DNA of 64,000 nucleotides from positions 2,914,001 to 2,978,000 of the forward strand of contig JAPNXP010000011.1 of assembly GCA_028753945.1 (NCBI GenBank), read 5' to 3'. The notes under the pieces were generated by a model. The model had not been told where the DNA came from. It ran no database searches and worked only from the letters and a program-made list of their open reading frames with translations. Made by a program: the position numbers and the translations under genes. Shown here one piece after another: positions 1 to 12,587 of this stretch (within the stretch, counting starts at the first letter, position 1; each line of letters starts with the position of its first letter). The stretch is from Hexactinellida sp. DTS-2022 (Eukaryota; Porifera; Hexactinellida).

Positions 1-60
1 GTCTAAATACATAGTTTATATAGTATCATCCAAATCTATTTAATTGATTTAGCAGTAGTC

Positions 61-114
61 CTTGACACGAACACAATTCCTAATATACTAAGTAGGAATT
101 GTGTTCGTGTCAAG
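61..114. repeat. Perfect 21-bp inverted repeat
   Basis: Arms 61-81 and 94-114 are exact reverse complements around a 12-nt loop. The downstream bases repeat short taagta-type units. It could be the fused ends of a small transposon or a cruciform-prone site. No coding context. Confidence 0.8.
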
Positions 115-217
115 TAATATACTAAGTATACTAAGTATTAATTAAGTAACACTACTTTATTTGAGATGGGATTTGAGGAACATCAATGATGTGTGTTGGA
201 AATATATTGAATGATAA

Positions 218-395
218 AAAAGTCACGAGTAACAAGTACTCAAGTACAAGTGCAAGTACTTTAGAAAAATGAGGAAAGTAATTAAGTACAAGTACAAGTA
301 CAACGGATAAATGGTGAAAGTACTTAAGTACAAGTACAAGTACTCAAAAAATGTACTTAATTACAGAAGTACTTAAGTAAATTGTACTTGAACCC
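218..395. repeat. AAGTAC-rich degenerate tandem repeat
   Basis: Many copies of aagtac and acaagtac in irregular spacing, ending at gaacccaaccctg, which resembles the inner side of a hAT terminus (reverse complement CAGGGTTGGG). No matching left end is visible, so this is probably the right side of a decayed MITE. Confidence 0.5.
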
Positions 396-1749
396 AACCC
401 TGTGATAAAGTGGTACGCGCTGTGAGAAGTTTGAGAACCATTGTTCTATAGGATAAACAAGTTTGCTGATTACGTAACCACTTTTTTTTAAATTTTTATG
501 TAAATCTTTATTGTCTATTGCAAAGCTGGAGATCGCGTAGTGGTTGAGTTATCCGTCGTGAAACGACCGAGACCTACCGAGATAACTCGTGTGGTATAAT
601 ATCACACGAGTGGTTGGATACATTAATCGATCCCCATATTTATTTTATTGAGAATACACCAAAGATGGTCTGTTAGTTTTTTTATCCAAAAGTTCGAGGA
701 TATAATAACGTCAACCACATTTGTTTAACAATGCGATTCATCGATTTAACAAACTTCCAATTGACTACAATGATCAAAATCTTTCATAATTGAGCTGGGC
801 CCCCTAAATTATTCATTCAGTGAAGTTAAAAGGTGTGATTTCACAGTGCTGGATGATTGCGTCACTTTTATATGCAAAATCTATACATTGGCTTGCGCGT
901 TTGAGGGTGTGATTAGAAGTGGCTCTTCTCCTCCAGAAAGTGCTGAAGTTAAAAGAGTGTACCATCAGCGATCAGATGCTAATTATAGTATAACTTATTA
1001 ATTAATTCAGTTCTTCTGATCTCTACGGAGAAATTCTGAATTAGATTGATGTTAAACAGCAGAATATCAGCATTTTCATAACTTTTCATGCATGAATTCG
1101 TTAAAATTTGTCCTGAGTTGATATTTGAGAGATATAATACGGATTAATATTGATGACCATAACATAGAGGATTTTGAACCTTTACTTCACATAAGAGTTG
1201 GCTGAATGAAGCAGAAAGATGTCGCCACCTAGAACATCTCCGGCTTATAAAATACGAATCTGGTGAACAATTTGGTATAAAAAATGCACATTGGGTGAGA
1301 ATGACAATTTAAGGGAAAAAGCATTATTGTAGCTCATAGCCTATCATGAAGTATTATTGACATTTACGTTATTGATAGTTAGGAACTGAAAGAATCAGTG
1401 AAAATGTTGTATCTACTCTCTTAATAAAGTTCTTAATGATTGAAATTGATTTTATTAAGAATTATGTTTTTGGTTGGTTACAGTCCTTTATTATCCACCA
1501 TTAATATTGATTAAGTATTGTTAATTAAGGAAAAAATAACTTAACACTTTGTACTACCTCAGGAAATTTTATATTGCAACGAATGTAAGTAGGGTAGGCA
1601 TATACTGGGTGAGATTCTCGCAAGTATAAATACTCTTAGCAAACTAGATCGTTTTCTATTCCTCTGCTCATTCAACAATATTTAATTGGTTGTTGTAGAT
1701 TGTTTCCTAGCATATTTAGCCAGTTTGGGTAATTTGATGCTTAACTAGT
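396..1749. other. Non-coding stretch, no gene seen
   Basis: AT-rich sequence with no recognisable coding motif. A small hairpin (arms 585-593 and 603-611) is the only structure noticed. Confidence 0.5.
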
Positions 1750-4603
1750 GCATCCGAACCTGGATGTTGTGGTAATTACCCTGGTGCGCCATACACACCA
1801 GTTTTTAAACTTCCAACTGACCCACCAGAACTACGTCATCATTGACTAAGAGCACTTCGTCGAGTGGACATTGAAAATTTTAAACACGTATATGTTTGCC
1901 AACTTCATTTTCACCCCGAGGACAGTGTCACTGCAGACAAAATTTTGCAAGCTGACGGAAGTGTCACCGAAAAGTTGCGTGAAAGACCAAAACTTCGTCC
2001 AAATGCAGTGCCTTCTCTCTTACCAGGATGCCCTACATATCTTTCGACAGCGTCTCTGGACAGACCCACTCGACTTACACGAGACTCAAAAGAAGAATAA
2101 CAATTTGCAAAAGCTCTCCAACTAAGCCTCGAGCAACAAAAACTGGAGGATTTAAGGTTTAGAGTCCACGATTTCGAAGACCTAATTTCGAAGATATCAT
2201 CGCTTGATTAACCTGATAATTAGATGGTTTGGCATTCTGAGCTCGATACTATTCACATCTATCAGCCCTTACTATCAGGTCTGGCTTTCAGGGTAAAATA
2301 TTGTTTGACAATTAGTAATCACCTTAGTGTCTTGGCATTTCGTGATGATATTGCTTTTCCTCTTGCACTCAACTTCTTATCAGATACCCGACAAGTTGAA
2401 ACTTTTTAACGAAATTACAGTAGTACGTTTACCAGACATCTTATCTAGTAACCTGAACTCATCTGAATATCACATTAAGCAAGCTTCAAATCAAATTACT
2501 TTATCTATTAGTGCATTATACACGCATTTTCCATACTTAATTAATGACGTTGATCCCGAATATTCTTATCTCAACTTCAATTTACTGAATGCCAATTAAA
2601 TAATTTTCTTGTACATAAGAAGAGGAAGAGATATAATGTTATTACCCAAGTTATGGCATTACAAGCTCATCTCATATCTCCAGCGAGCTACATATATTTA
2701 CAATATCTAGGATGTGTATCCTTACCGCATCCATGAACCCTATAGAAACTCTATTCAAACTTTGGTTTACAAAGCGATTTTCTAGCATTTCTTACGCAAG
2801 CAACTTCAGACTTTAGTGATAGATCCCGCAATGTAGTTTTACAAATGGAGGAGATACATGTCAAGTCCACCGTTGCTTATAAGGGAGGAGGAAGAATACT
2901 CGGATATTACATGTTACCTAATGAACCAATTAGAACTCTTCGCTATAATGGTATCAAAGCTTATCCAGAATGTGGTCGCAAATTGTCCGCCTAATTCCAT
3001 GTTCTTCTAACTCTGCTGACGAGATATTTTGCAGTTGTCAAATCTGTTATTTGTCATGTAGAATGTTGTGGTCTGACAGTGCAAGTCATCTGCACTGACA
3101 ACTATCCACTTAACGTTAGTTTTTTTCAAATTATTTTCGACAGATATCAAGACTTTATCTCCTACCGTGATTCGCCCCAATGATCCAGAAATAAAACTCT
3201 TTTAATCTTAGACTTCGTGCACATAATTAAATCAATTAGTAACAATTGGATCAATTAAAAAGATCACGAGCGTTCGTTTGCCTACCCAAATGCGTTAATC
3301 TTCCTAACTAAGATGTTTGAATACTTACAAAAATGAGCAAACTTCGGTCCTCCAACAGGCACATCGTTTAACAGCAAAGGCTTGTTGGCCCACTATTTTA
3401 GAAGGACAAAATGTCAACCTGGCTTTGAAAATATTTATTACACTTACAACTCTTAGCGAACAGACTTTGAATCCCTCTAGACATGCGAATTTCTAGACAT
3501 TATTATAAAGTATGGAAGATATTCAATTTAAATACTACACATAGACACATACGACTTAATGATGAGCTTTCAAGACCTCTTCACGATAATGATGAACGTT
3601 TAAATTTCCTCAGACTCATTATCAACTGGCTTGCACATTGGGGGTCTCGTGAGGATAAATATGAAAATTAATTCCTCATACATTTACTAGCTTTTCCCAT
3701 TCATGTCTAACGCTGATCGAAATCGTAAATCATCTCATCATAACTGTGGTTTTTATTATGTACTCACATCACGATACAGAATGACCCGATTGAACATCAC
3801 TTTGGATTGTACCTTATGATGTTAGGTGCACAATATCATATCACTTTTACTCAAATACTTGAAAGCGAACGGTGTATTAAACTATCAACCATACTGAAGA
3901 TTTTCTCAAAAAAAACGAATCAGATTACGTTAATCTAAAATTTATAATCAAATCCTTTTCTTTACCACTTGATGAACCATCAGATTCATTAAATTTAGAC
4001 ACATATAGCCTAGCAATGGAATCTTTTCCGACCCTCATCCTGGAAATTTCACTACTTCAATCAAATGCCTTTGTAGGAGGTTATGCAGTCCATACATATT
4101 TCAAACAATCTAGTAAGTGCAAAGCTTGTTTGTCCTTGCTGACACACGATAAAGAGCTAGAAATTGTGGATGAAAAGGATACTTACAAATTCATTCAGCT
4201 TATCGACCGAGGTGCTCTCAAATGGCCAACGCATATTGTGATAGAAGCTATTATTATTGTTCTGAAGATCTATATAACAATACAAGGTGATTCTAACTTG
4301 ATGCAGCTGTTTTTGGCAGGACCTTCTAAAAGGGTATTAATCTAACTCACATACATAGAGGATACACAATGTGTCAGCTTGAGAAATACGTGCGGATCCT
4401 GTAATCAACAAGGATGGACTATACCCCGTAAAATCACATCAATTGCAGCAAACTGTATTCTAGCCAATAAAGTCAGGAATGTTAACTCAAAACTCAGAGA
4501 ACTTGCAAATTCAAATAGTGAAAATTGCCAAATTAAAAAATTCAAGTACTATATAGGTTGTGATGCAAGCTTAATGGATGTCATATTTGCAGTACAAATA
4601 TGA
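1750..4603 (+). pseudogene. Decayed THAP/P-element-like transposase (copy 1)
   Basis: A broken transposase of the THAP9/P-element type, which would bind its own DNA ends through the THAP zinc finger and cut and paste with an RNase H-like core. Visible parts in order: THAP remnant GCCGNYPGAPYTPVFKLP near 1762-1815; VYVCQLHFHPED with the finger's C and H near 1888; the AVPSLLPGCP box near 2010; a core piece near 2800-3100 with LQMEEIHVKS, where the first catalytic acidic residue is expected; and the C-terminal segments DRGALKWP (4207) and CGSCNQQGW (4390), which match the end of copy 2 at 36692-37162. Many stops and frameshifts separate them. No initiator Met and no terminal inverted repeats were found, so the ends are approximate. 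Inactive. Confidence 0.8.
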
Positions 4604-5349
4604 ATGTTTACTTCTAATAAATTTCATGCATTTGTGTTTTGATAAGTATTATTCATTAATAATTGAACTATAAATCATGAAAAACCATTTTTTGGACAGT
4701 TACTATAAAACTTGTACTCGAACAGCATTAATTGTACATAAATGAATGATTGCTATTTGGCTCTTCTGACATATATATGGTCCATTTATTTAATTCAGAT
4801 GCATGTCCTTTTATTTATTTCGTAGTTCACGGCATATTCTGCATAATCTCCAAACAGCTTTGGAAGGTGAACATATGATGAACATGATGTAGTTGTGCAA
4901 CAAAACGACTTGATCATGGGTGAAAAAACACGATGGAGCAGTTATTATTATATGCTTTTGAGGTTGGAACAACAAAAGCGCACTATACGTAGTTGCGAAG
5001 ATGACCCAGTTATAGACCTTAAGTCAGGTCAAAATCTTACATCATTTGATTGACGGTTTTCCAACTTAGTGTTCTTGTAACCAGTGTGCTTATATCCGAC
5101 ATCTACTGTATTAGTGTGACAGTTGTTATGTCTACATCACAGCAGGCTAGCCAGCACAGTAGTGCAATTTTATATCCAGGTTCAAGTTCAAGAGCAGTGG
5201 ATGGGACTCTGTCCTGGATAGCTCTTCAGGTGTTGCTGATCTCGATGCACAAGTGAGTGCTTACTTTACAGAATAGCTTGTTGGTTGATCTGATGATCCA
5301 TTGGACTATCCGGAAGGCAAGGTCTGTACCAGTGCTCGACAAATTAGGT
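4604..5349. other. Intergenic, no gene seen
   Basis: AT-rich sequence. The 68-codon open frame near 5050 has no recognisable motif and is not called. Confidence 0.4.
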
Positions 5350-5706
5350 GGTTTGGTCATCATGCGCTAATGAGTTAGCATATTGGTGATCTGGTATTAC
5401 CAACGTGTCAGCATCATTAATGTGCATGTTCTGTTAAATTTTCCCTCTTTGAGGGCGGGAATTATGTGTGATTAAGTGAATTTTCAGGGTTCACGAAATG
5501 TGACAATGACGTCATAACTTGTCAAGGTGGGATAAATTTTTGAGTGGAAACCTCAACTTTTTGGCGGGTGCCAAAAGTTACGCCTATATGCTAACAATCA
5601 AATTTGGTAACCGTCCATTTTCTCCAATCATCTCGGAACATATAAACAAATATATATCTATATATATATACACATACGTATATAAAGGTTTGTGTTTTAA
5701 TAAGTA
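5350..5706 (-). mobile_element. Short non-autonomous Helitron, 3'-truncated copy
   Basis: Read on the minus strand it matches the family copy at 34600-35100: the ends of the conserved block catcatgcgctaatgagtta, then gacgtcataacttg, gcgggtgccaaaagtta and ggtttgtgttttaataa. It lacks the hairpin and CTAG end, which should lie at the low-coordinate side. It abuts the next copy head to tail. Confidence 0.65.
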
Positions 5707-5935
5707 CTAGCGCTCTTCGCTTGCTAGGTCGCTTCGCGGTAGAACACAACCACACACAACAACCGCTTCGCGGTTGGTATGTGTAATTTATATACTTCTT
5801 ACATTGATTATAAAGCGTAAATAGGCCTAAATAGTCAAATTTAACAATGTGAAATTTTAGTGATTACGTCATCATGCGATAATAAGTTAGCATATTGGCA
5901 ATCTGTTGTGACAAACGTGTCCGCACTCTGTACAA
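5707..5935 (-). mobile_element. Short non-autonomous Helitron, 5'-truncated copy
   Basis: The minus-strand 3' end is CTAG (5707-5710) followed by T, the Helitron rule. Just inside lie the cgcttcgcttgctaggtcgc block and the hairpin aaccgcttcgcggttggt. Homology continues to about 5935 and then stops, so the 5' part is missing. Confidence 0.65.
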
Positions 5936-6571
5936 TGGCCACAATTGACTCACACTGGCAAGTAAGTATTTATGTGCACCAATTGGTGTTGTGCGATTGA
6001 GCGAGAGTTCAAATCGCTAATAATGTTGGCAGCGATGAAAGATTAATGCTACTTCTAGAAAATATTGAAAGACTGCATGCTGTTTATCAAATTTAACTCG
6101 CGTGCTATTGGCTACAAAACTTATCAATTAACACCGGTGGATGAAATAGACATAAGCGTTTAGAAATCATTGAATTATAATTTCATTCAAACAAATAGTT
6201 TTATGCCCATTTAGTAGACTTGACCCTATTCTAACTAAATAAAAGTTATCATTAGGAAGTATCTCACAGTCTGGTTAAATGACGATTATGGAGTAATATG
6301 TATTTACTTTATTGGTACGCATACAAGTTGCATTGGTACAGGTATGAAATCGACTAAGTAGGATCCAAAAATATTGTTATTTTTTTTCTAACCCAACTAG
6401 AAATATGTGAAAATGACATCATAATGTACTTGTTTTGAATATTTTTGATATGCGTCTATGTAATAATCAAATATTTATCTCTATATTTTATGCTAATTAG
6501 TAAAATTGATAATGTATATAGGATTGGTAGGTTTGGTAGAGCCATGGCTCTACCAATAATTTACACAGAAT
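5936..6571. other. Intergenic, no gene seen
   Basis: AT-rich sequence without recognised motifs. An 18-base segment near 6003-6020 looks like a tRNA T-arm, but no tRNA body surrounds it. Confidence 0.4.
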
Positions 6572-7001
6572 CAGGGTTGCCAATCCAATCCAATACAATC
6601 GACAATCCAATCCAATCGACCAAATTTGGACAATCGATTATTCGGATGACGATCCAATCGCAATTGACAATCCAAAATATCATCGATTTCTTGGATTGTT
6701 TCTCTGATTTTTTTCTATCGTTTACTCCTCAGTATTATATCAAAAAGAGTTATGTTTCATCATATGTTCAAACTTAAAACATATATTATTGGGTTTAATT
6801 GACGAGCAATTGAGCATTTTATATTTTGGCATTATTTAGAAATTGAAAAAACAAACATACGAAAAAAATCGATGAAAATCATCTATTGCAATCCAATCGA
6901 TAAAAATCGAATCAATCCAATCGACAATCCAATCGATGAAAAATGCAGCAATCGGCAATCGAAAATCTTCTCGATTGGATTGGATTGGATTGGCAACCCT
7001 G
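6572..7001. mobile_element. hAT-type MITE with ATCCA/ATCGA subterminal repeats
   Basis: Left end CAGGGTTGCCAATCCAATCC, right end its inverse ending in ggcaaccctg. Flanks cacagaat (6564-6571) and cgcagaat (7002-7009) form an 8-bp target duplication with one mismatch, typical of hAT. Both halves are full of atccaatcga-like units. A 110-codon open frame inside is repeat-derived. Confidence 0.85.
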
Positions 7002-7071
7002 CGCAGAATCAGTATTTCTATTAAGTATAACCAAATTGTCCCGAAAGATCCTACCTATGATGACTCATAAT

Positions 7072-7216
7072 CAGAGGCGGCGCCAGGATTTTCAGATAGG
7101 GGATCTCTTGGGGGCCAGGATGGATTTCAGGGGGGGGCACACTGTTCAACATTGTTATTCCTGGGGGGGGGCAGCCTCAAAAGAGGGGGGCCATGGCCCC
7201 CCTGGCGCCGCCACTG
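7072..7216. mobile_element. Small hAT-type MITE
   Basis: Ends CAGAGGCGGCGCCAGG and ccctggcgccgccactg are inverted repeats. Both flanks read ctcataat (7064-7071 and 7217-7224), an exact 8-bp target duplication. The G-runs give it a GC content far above its surroundings. Confidence 0.9.
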
Positions 7217-7224
7217 CTCATAAT

Positions 7225-7969
7225 CCATAATACCATTTTTAACTCGAGGCTACGCCCTATGTTTGACACAGCAAAAGCTGCTTTTCTTACGTTAACATTT
7301 TTATGAATATACCTAGGAGGCTAATACAAAATAATTAAGTAACTACGTATTTAGTATGAATTCACATTTATTTCTAACTTTCCACATGTGAATTATTGTA
7401 TATAGTGTCTTGTACGCAGTTTGCAGGGCCTTTATATACCATTGTAGCTTTGAAACGATTTTACCAGTACAGGGTTGCTATTACACAACATACGGACTAA
7501 TTTCAATTGGAGATTTGTACAGATATAGTGATACTTCCGTCGTTAGCTACTTAAGTATCATATGTGTCTTTATTAGAAACAAATTCACTCATTTTGGCAA
7601 ATTTGAATAGCTATTACAGATTACATTATTCAAGCAAAATCAATTATTATTATTTTAAACCATTATTCGTTAACAACTAGGATGAAAATTAGTCAATCAA
7701 GATGAATGTTCAGAATGGGATTTTTTTTTTAAACCGTCCTATTTTTAGACCCACTTTTACTTTAGCTCAAAAATATATTTGAGCGGGCGTATAAATATTT
7801 TAAATCGAAGCTTAGCTAAATAGACAATATTAACACGCAAACTATTCCCCTCGAAATTGTTTGCATTAAATAATCGGGAAGTGGAATACTTACAAAATAG
7901 TCCGAAAAAACTCACAAATAATTAATACATTGTTGGATCGGTCAAAAACTAGCTAAAATCTATCAAATA
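7225..7969. other. Intergenic, no gene seen
   Basis: AT-rich, without recognised protein motifs or terminal repeats. Confidence 0.4.
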
Positions 7970-8135
7970 ATGTATAAGAATACACATAAATGTTTTGGAT
8001 AACCAAAGAATCAAGCATAATAAAATTGAGTAACGTACGCTAACATTAGTTATTTGTGGTTTTTCAGAAATTAAATTTTCCAATTTTATGCATAACTTTG
8101 AGATATTGTGTAAGCATGATATACTTAGCCAGGGA
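7970..8135 (-). repeat. Dispersed repeat shared with 17320-17462
   Basis: The minus strand here matches 17320-17462 on the plus strand: both carry ccaattttatgcataactttgagatatt (in opposite orientation), the attagttatttgtggttt block and a caagca/gcttga segment near a dataaa-like stretch. No coding capacity. Probably an old non-autonomous element. Confidence 0.6.
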
Positions 8136-8208
8136 AATGATATCATATTAAAATTTTTCTACTCTTTCAATATTGTAGAATCGAATGTACCGCATTTAAT
8201 TTAGCATT

Positions 8209-8406
8209 TTGCTCTGTCAAACTTTGACCTATTACCTCATGGTTCCACACTGTGCTGAGTTCACTATGTTTGGCATCGCCGATGCACACTGGCAAAATCT
8301 AACCAGGCTTCTCGCCGATCGTCTCGGTCTGCCAGTATTGCCCAGGGGGATGTATGTCTCTTTTCGACCAAAACAATACGAGCTACCGAAAAACGTATCA
8401 AACTGA
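8209..8406 (+). other. Unrecognised small open frame in a GC-richer island
   Basis: Sixty-five codons, including a segment reading TMFGIADAHWQNLTRLLADR, in a patch with clearly more G and C than its neighbours. The complementary strand is open over almost the same span. I recognise no family. It could be a fragment of an old element or an exon; no splice sites were assigned. Confidence 0.2.
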
Positions 8407-8983
8407 AGCTTTCTGGGCAATCAATCCCGAGAGCCGCTTCAAAACCTTTAACCCTAATCAGCCATATTTGCTTGATCCAATTTTGTATGTTTATAAGGCA
8501 GAGTTTCTTAGTTAATAGTGCAAACCAGATTTAGTTGCTACAAATCGCTACTAGATCGCTTAATCAATTTTCAATTAATGGGACAATAGGACTGAAACAA
8601 ACATGTCCAAATTAACCCGAGTGACTGTATGTAGTTCTGAGATCAAATAACTATAAAGCACCATACTCTTCATATTGGAAAATAATAATATATTTGTATA
8701 GGTAATCATAGCTCTAAAGAAAACCGTTCATATACTCGAATAGTATCCCCCTCGAAAAATCGACCCAGAGTAGCAGATGAAAATATAAAACCGTTTCCCG
8801 GAGTCAACTTCTTTATCTAATATAACTCTGAATACGTATCAACCAAAAATATTCTATAAATTGTAAAAAAATGTGTTATTATTCAAAATTCATAAAAATA
8901 TTAGTAATTTGGAAAATAATCACATAGTATTATTAGACGTTGGGATCTCTAATGTTGGTAATTTTAGCATCTAGCACAACCAC

Positions 8984-9047
8984 ACTAATTAAGACAGCGT
9001 AGTCATTTATCAGAGACTAATTAAGACAGTGTAGTCATTTATCGGAA
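8984..9047 (+). repeat. Two tandem 32-bp repeats
   Basis: Units 8984-9015 and 9016-9047 both begin actaattaagacag and continue gtagtcatttatc, with about three differences. A local duplication. Confidence 0.75.
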
Positions 9048-10926
9048 GTCATATAATTCAAATTGGGGGATCATCTTGCCGTGAGCAATGTGCTGCTTAC
9101 AGGATATTTTTGTTCGCGTAGATACTAAATAAATTCTCTTCTGAATTCATTTTCAAATCTGAATAGAAATTCATTTTATTTGGTATGATTTGTTTTATTT
9201 ATTTATTGGGTTTCTTTATACACTAACTTACCAAAAGTATTTGAACAATAGGAATTAGATTTCAGACTCTAGCTCCTTGTATCTTATTATCGGATGTTAA
9301 ACTACTCTGAAACATTCCAAATAGTATGCATATTTGGGATAATCATTGTGCAAGACTCTCAACATCAGTTTTAAATTCCACTCATTCACATCTACCCCAA
9401 TAACTTTCTTCTATGCAAAAAACACAAGTGTTCCGACATTGTATGGAGCACAGAAGCAGACAAGTTATCGAGTTGACGTTTCAATTGTTTATTCTGTTCT
9501 CGTTGATTATACCCATCAAACTTGCTAAACGTAAATGGGATTATGTATCCTCGACTAATAAATATTTGGTGATGTCCATCAATTATCCATAGAGTGTCTT
9601 TAGTGCAGTGTCAAGGCTTATAGCCGCGGATGATTCTTCATTAGCACGCCAACTGCATTCCTATCTGTCAAAAATGTAATTTCACTATCCATTAGTTTTC
9701 TTACTAGTTTTAGGCTCTGAAATACTTTCAGGCATATATTTTCCCCTTTGTTGAACATTCATTAATACATCAGAAGCATTATTATTGATATGTACACTAT
9801 AACACTGCCCAGCATGCTAGAAAGAACAGTCTCGTTAAAACACAATAGCTATACGTACAATTAAGAGTTACCTAAGGAAATAGCCAAGTTTGAATAAGAA
9901 TTTGTACCAAAGATATACTCAAATGCATATAAAATATGTTAGTTGAAGTTGTAATTACGTACTTGCAAATTGTTTATCTATTAATAATATTACTGTAGTA
10001 TTTATTTATTGTTTCGCAACATGTACGATATTAAATTACAGTGGATTTGCTTTATTACCAACTCCCCTATTTGCAATATTGCTTTATTAGCAACCGCTTT
10101 TCAGATCCCAAGCGTTATAATACAGTTAATTTAGTGGCAAACACGGGTTGCTATTAAGCTTTGCTAATTGTACATTTTCCGCGTTTTCCTTTTGTGAAAT
10201 CAATGCCACTGGCCTAATACCGAAAGTGTCATTAGGATTTTGATTCGAAAATGCACATTCACCTTTGGAATCAGAAATTCTTGTGACGCGAAAGACAAAG
10301 TGTATATAATTCTTCGTAGTTCAAGTGAAAATTTTCACGAAATTGACTGTAAATCGATATGAACCTGATCCATCAAGCCCATCAAATTACCCTCACAGTG
10401 ATCGGAAATTGTACTCATGCAGAAACATGAGCCTCAAGACTACGTTCGACAGTTTGGTGTACAATTTTCTGATAAGAGATGGAAACGCCAATTATATCAT
10501 CATTTTTCGAACAAATTCTATATCATCAGAGAGGATAATGTTTTTGCGATAACTACTCACCTTATCATATGAGGATATAATGATATTTTCGGATTTACTC
10601 GTAGTGCATTATATCGCCTTTTCCCGATTTCTAGTAGATCTAAAAAAAGCTGACTTGTGAGTTGACATTAAAACTGGGTATTTTTTTCGAAAGTACCTTC
10701 GCCAATCCAGGATTTACAAATGTCTGATGTCTTTCTGTCATGAATTTGGTTGCAAATTAGTTGTAAAATTAGATAGCAATCACTTTAGATTATACCTTCT
10801 CATTATCTGCAAATGTGTTAATCAGCTGGAGGATAGGGTTAAGCCGGTGTCGTAAACTTTTGCTTGTGAGTTTTGACAGTAGTTTTCGTATATCACAACA
10901 AATCTCTGCACTGAAAATAATTCCAT
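9048..10926. other. Intergenic, no gene seen
   Basis: AT-rich. Near 10042 the sequence cagtggatttgctttatta resembles the end of a pogo-type MITE, without a clear partner. Open frames at 9346 and 10325 show no recognisable domain. Confidence 0.4.
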
Positions 10927-11410
10927 CAGAGTAACCGCGTACGTTCGTACCGTATTATTTCGTAAGGTACGTCGTACGGTACGCAATAATACGTTGTGAA
11001 CAATTTACAATATATACAATTATTTCTATAATTCGAAAATTAATTAATAAACAATGCTCTAATCTATTATAGTTCGAAATTATGCGATTACAAATAAACA
11101 ATTCGGTACCTAATAATCTGATCGCGCACGCGAAAAACTTTACTTTGGTATCAAACAAATCTGCTAAATAAAACTAATATTACTAATCTGATCAAATAAC
11201 AGTTTCCCAAGTAATTGTTTCCTCCTCATATTCATAGGATGATAATTTATCAAGGAGTCTCAAATTATGGTGGACGGCTAGGTGCTGAAAGATAAGATTC
11301 TATACTATCATTAAGTAAGTACGTACGGAGTGCGTAAGTACGGTACGGAAGGATAATCTGCGTACTAAGTCCGTACCGTACCGTACAGTACGCCGTACGC
11401 GGTTACTCTG
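10927..11410. mobile_element. hAT-type MITE with GTACG-rich ends
   Basis: Terminal inverted repeats CAGAGTAACCGCGTACG and its inverse ending cgcggttactctg. Flanks are aattccat (10919-10926 and 11411-11418), an exact 8-bp duplication. Subterminal regions are packed with gtacgg and ccgtac units on both sides, plausible transposase-binding arrays. Confidence 0.9.
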
Positions 11411-11446
11411 AATTCCATGGTCAGAAATGCGCTTTTTCTGATAGAG

Positions 11447-11742
11447 CATGGCCTACTATATTATACGGCTAGATATGTCAAGTATTTGCCATTTTATTTC
11501 CAGGCCAGTGTTTACTTTCTAATTGCTCGTAATGTATATTTGATTACATTATTGTGGTTAAATCCGATGAGAAATCATTCTCAAAAGTATTTTAGATGTT
11601 TCCAGCGTATTTGAAAACCTAAGTTTAGTTTATTCCATGCTAATAGGTAATTTATTTTACGAGCAATTAGAAAGTAAACACTGGCCTGGAAATAAAATGG
11701 CAAATACTTGACTTATCTAGCCGTATTATATAGTAGGCCATG
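11447..11742. mobile_element. P-type MITE, palindromic, 7-bp target duplication
   Basis: A 296-bp palindromic element. The left arm starts CATGGCCTACTATATTATAC and the right arm is its inverse ending gtaggccatg; the arms match for about 85 bp (through cattttatttccaggccag). Flanks gatagag (11440-11446 and 11743-11749) are identical. The first 30 bp match the left end of the P-like element at 23536, which ties this MITE to that family. No coding capacity. Confidence 0.88.
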
Positions 11743-11749
11743 GATAGAG

Positions 11750-12298
11750 TAAGGAAGTACATGTATAAAATACCAACGATTCCCAACTTTCGAGTTCATT
11801 ATTCTTCCTCGATCAGGTTTAATGTTGGAAAAATTTCGACGGATTGATCATTGATGTGTTCTCTTCATCCGGAAGTTCGTGTTGTTTTATAAATTCTTCA
11901 GTAGCTGCAGTTGCATATCTTATCGATGGGTAATTATTTAAGAATTCAAATGCTTGCTTATTATTCATTCTAGTAAACAACTAAAATGAATGTATATTCA
12001 ATATTTGGAGTATACAACAAATATATTATTCTATTTAATTAATATGTCAAATTCTGCGTCCAGTTCTTCAACCAAATACATGGTCGCCGTCGCACCTTTT
12101 CGCGGGGCTGTAATTTATTTTATTATATAGCCCGTATATAAATGTATAATATAAAAGTTTCAAATTATGTGGCCAATCTATCCACAACAAGTTTCAACAC
12201 TTTATTTTGAGGGGATATGATGTCCGAAATGGTAGTCAGCTCATGAAATACAAAATGTTACGCCAACAAATATTTTAGCAAGTAGTTTAGCTAATTGG
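11750..12298. other. Intergenic, no gene seen
   Basis: AT-rich, no recognised motifs. Confidence 0.4.
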
Positions 12299-12444
12299 CA
12301 GGGGCGTATACTCGGGATGGGGATTGCCCGGATTGGTAGGGCCATTTATGCTAACTTGCATCATACTTAATAGAAGATGATGGCTCTTGACAAATTATTG
12401 GTAGGGCCATGGCCTCACCAACCCTACCGGAGCCTACGCCTATG
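12299..12444. mobile_element. Probable small MITE
   Basis: Ends CAGGGGCGTA and tacgcctatg are imperfect inverted repeats, and ggtagggccatggc lies inside in inverted copies. The flanks share only attgg, so the target duplication is not clear. hAT affiliation is a guess from the ends. Confidence 0.5.
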
Positions 12445-12587
12445 ATTGGTGTCATTCAAGATGTACTATACATCTCATTTATTACTGAAAATTATGAGTC
12501 TATGCGCCTAATACCAAAAGAGATTTATAAAAAATATTGGGTAAATGATTTTAACCACAAATATTGACCATGAATTAATATTTTAAC

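Noticed and set aside
5999-6025. Possible tRNA T-arm (gcgag-agttcaaatc-gct)
   Set aside because: No anticodon arm, D-arm or acceptor stem could be placed around it.
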